Below the pieces are notes generated by a model, which made no database searches, was not told where the DNA came from, and saw only the letters and a list, made by a program, of their open reading frames with translations. From positions 62,001-126,000 of the forward strand of contig NZ_PPEK01000003.1 in assembly GCF_002899715.1 (NCBI RefSeq): DNA of 64,000 nt, written 5' to 3'. Positions 62,674 through 64,000 of this stretch are shown here, piece after piece; within the stretch, counting starts at the first letter, position 1; every line of letters begins with the position of its first letter. The DNA comes from Enteroscipio rubneri (lineage in GTDB: Bacteria > Actinomycetota > Coriobacteriia > Coriobacteriales > Eggerthellaceae). Both the position numbers and the translations under genes were made by a program.

Positions 62674-64000
62674 GTGGCGAACAGTTACAAGGAAACGATG
62701 AACCTGCCCAAGACCGACTTCGCGATGCGGGCGAACCTGCCCGAGAACGAGCCGAAGCGCCTCGCGAAGTGGGAGGAAGAGCGCATCTACGAGCAGGTGC
62801 TCGAGAAGAACAAGGACGGCAAGCCCTTCATCCTGCACGACGGCCCCCCGTACGCCAACGGCCCCATCCACATCGGCCACGCCTTCAACAAGATCCTCAA
62901 GGACTTCGTGAACAAGTCCCATGCGCAGCGCGGCTTCTTCACGCCGTACGTGCCGGGTTGGGACTGCCACGGCCAGCCCATCGAGCACATGGTGGAGAAG
63001 ACCCTCGGGCCCGAGAAGATGGCGAAGATCGACCAGCCCACGCTGCGCCGCCTGTGCCGCGAGTGGGCCGAGAAGTACGTCGACGTGCAGCGCGAGGGCT
63101 TCAAGCGCCTCGGCGTGAACGGCGACTGGGAGCACCCCTACCTCACGTTCACTCCGAACTACGAGGCGGGCAACGTCGAGGTGTTCAAGAAGATGTACCT
63201 GGACGGCTCGGTGTACCGCGGCCGCAAGCCCATCCACTGGTGCAAGCGCTGCCACACCGCGCTCGCCGAGGCCGAGATCGAGTACTCCGACGAGACGTCG
63301 CCGTCCATCTTCGTGAAGTTCAAGATGGACCTCATGCCCGGCATGTTCGAGGCCGCCGGCGCGACGGGCGACGCCTACGTGCTCATCTGGACCACCACGC
63401 CCTGGACGCTGCCGGCGAACACGGCCGTGTCGCTGGCGCCCGACGCCGACTACGTGATGGTGCAGGTAGCGGGCTCCAACATGATCATGGCGCGCGAGCT
63501 GGTGGAGCAGGTGGCCGAGATCGCGGGCTGGGAGTCCTACGACCTCGTGCGCGGCGCGGACGGCGAGCCCGTCTCGCTCAAGGGCCGCGAGTTCACGGGC
63601 CTCACCTACACGTGCCCCATCCGCCAGGACCTCAAGGGGACCATCATCTATGGCGACCACGTCACGCTCGAGTCGGGCACGGGCGCGGTGCACACCGCCC
63701 CCGGCCACGGCCAGGACGACTACCTGGTCGCCCTCGAGTTCGACGTGCCGCTGCTCATGCCGGTGGACGACAACGGCGTGCTCACCGACGAGGCGGGCCC
63801 CTTCGCGGGCCTCGACGTGGACGAGGCGAACCCGGCCATCATCGCGTGGCTGCGCGAGCGCGGCACGCTCGTGGCCCAGAAGGAGATCCTGCACAGCTAC
63901 CCGCACTGCTGGCGCTGCCACGAGCCGGTCATCTTCCGCGCCACCGACCAGTGGTTCGTGTCCATGGACAAGAACTCGCTGCGCGAGAACGCCCTCGACG
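62674..64000 (+). CDS. ileS: isoleucyl-tRNA synthetase (5' part, truncated by the window end)
   Basis: The first 442 codons are present. IleS charges tRNA-Ile. Visible: ANSYKETMNLPKTDFAMRANLPENEP at the N-terminus, HIGH signature at about 66-69 in NGPIHIGHAFNKIL, GWDCHGQPIE, IHWCKRCHTALAEAEIEY, editing-domain WTTTPWTLPANTAVSL and AVHTAPGHGQDDY. KMSKS and the C-terminal part lie beyond 64000. The start is GTG 62674, keeping the SYKxTxNLP sequence known from other IleS; ATG 62698 with AAGGAAACG upstream is an alternative. Confidence 0.95.
   Translation, partial: MANSYKETMNLPKTDFAMRANLPENEPKRLAKWEEERIYEQVLEKNKDGKPFILHDGPPYANGPIHIGHAFNKILKDFVNKSHAQRGFFTPYVPGWDCHGQPIEHMVEKTLGPEKMAKIDQPTLRRLCREWAEKYVDVQREGFKRLGVNGDWEHPYLTFTPNYEAGNVEVFKKMYLDGSVYRGRKPIHWCKRCHTALAEAEIEYSDETSPSIFVKFKMDLMPGMFEAAGATGDAYVLIWTTTPWTLPANTAVSLAPDADYVMVQVAGSNMIMARELVEQVAEIAGWESYDLVRGADGEPVSLKGREFTGLTYTCPIRQDLKGTIIYGDHVTLESGTGAVHTAPGHGQDDYLVALEFDVPLLMPVDDNGVLTDEAGPFAGLDVDEANPAIIAWLRERGTLVAQKEILHSYPHCWRCHEPVIFRATDQWFVSMDKNSLRENALD

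Overview
The window reads as chromosomal DNA of a high-GC, anaerobic actinobacterium of the class Coriobacteriia, most likely an Eggerthella- or Gordonibacter-like member of the Eggerthellaceae. This is inferred from the strong GC bias at third codon positions, many AGGAGG/AAAGGAG ribosome sites, and a Tat-exported flavoprotein reductase paired with a haem c lipoprotein and a divergent membrane-anchored LuxR regulator, an arrangement typical of that family. I saw no phage, insertion sequence, CRISPR array, rRNA or tRNA. About 57 protein genes fill nearly the whole window; ileS runs off the right end.

1-13.5 kb: a Fic AMPylator, a UvrA-like ATPase lacking the UvrB-binding insert, a solute-binding lipoprotein coupled to a very large Cache-MscS channel protein, an ABC exporter, a DUF559-type nuclease-like protein, and a Y-family polymerase with a YolD-like partner. 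13.5-18.4 kb: the haem c lipoprotein/flavoprotein operon, its probable LuxR regulator and a nitroreductase. 18.4-32 kb: housekeeping and small-metabolism genes (Tex, HxlR regulator, GNAT, ArsC-like, class 3 fructose bisphosphatase, OFA transporter, aldose epimerase, Tag glycosylase, SemiSWEET, an ATP-pyrophosphatase-only GMP synthase, DMT transporter, metallopeptidase). 32-39.3 kb: a PadR regulator with a coupled membrane protein, then a two-component system driving an FtsX-type ABC transporter.

39.4-50.2 kb: a metal-homeostasis district. ArsR, a metallochaperone and a P1B ATPase form one set; CsoR and a CopA with a second, C-terminal metal-binding domain form another. Between them lie a ferredoxin-like protein, an AraC regulator with an EamA permease, and an HMCES-type peptidase. 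Four perfect copies of the 16-bp ParB centromere site parS (TGTTTCACGTGAAACA) sit between genes over 5 kb here. This suggests that the window holds part of the chromosome's centromere and is probably near the replication origin.

50.2-64 kb: a DUF2461 protein and an ECF sigma factor, a flavin reductase, a membrane protein, a lantibiotic-immunity-type ABC transporter with its own two-component system, an aminotransferase homologue that has lost the PLP lysine, DNA polymerase IV, a structured intergenic element, a DegV protein and the first 442 codons of ileS.

The observations I rate highest are the parS cluster, the ribosome site inside copA that could release a free CopZ-size chaperone, the binding-protein/Cache/MscS pair, and the lysine-less aminotransferase.
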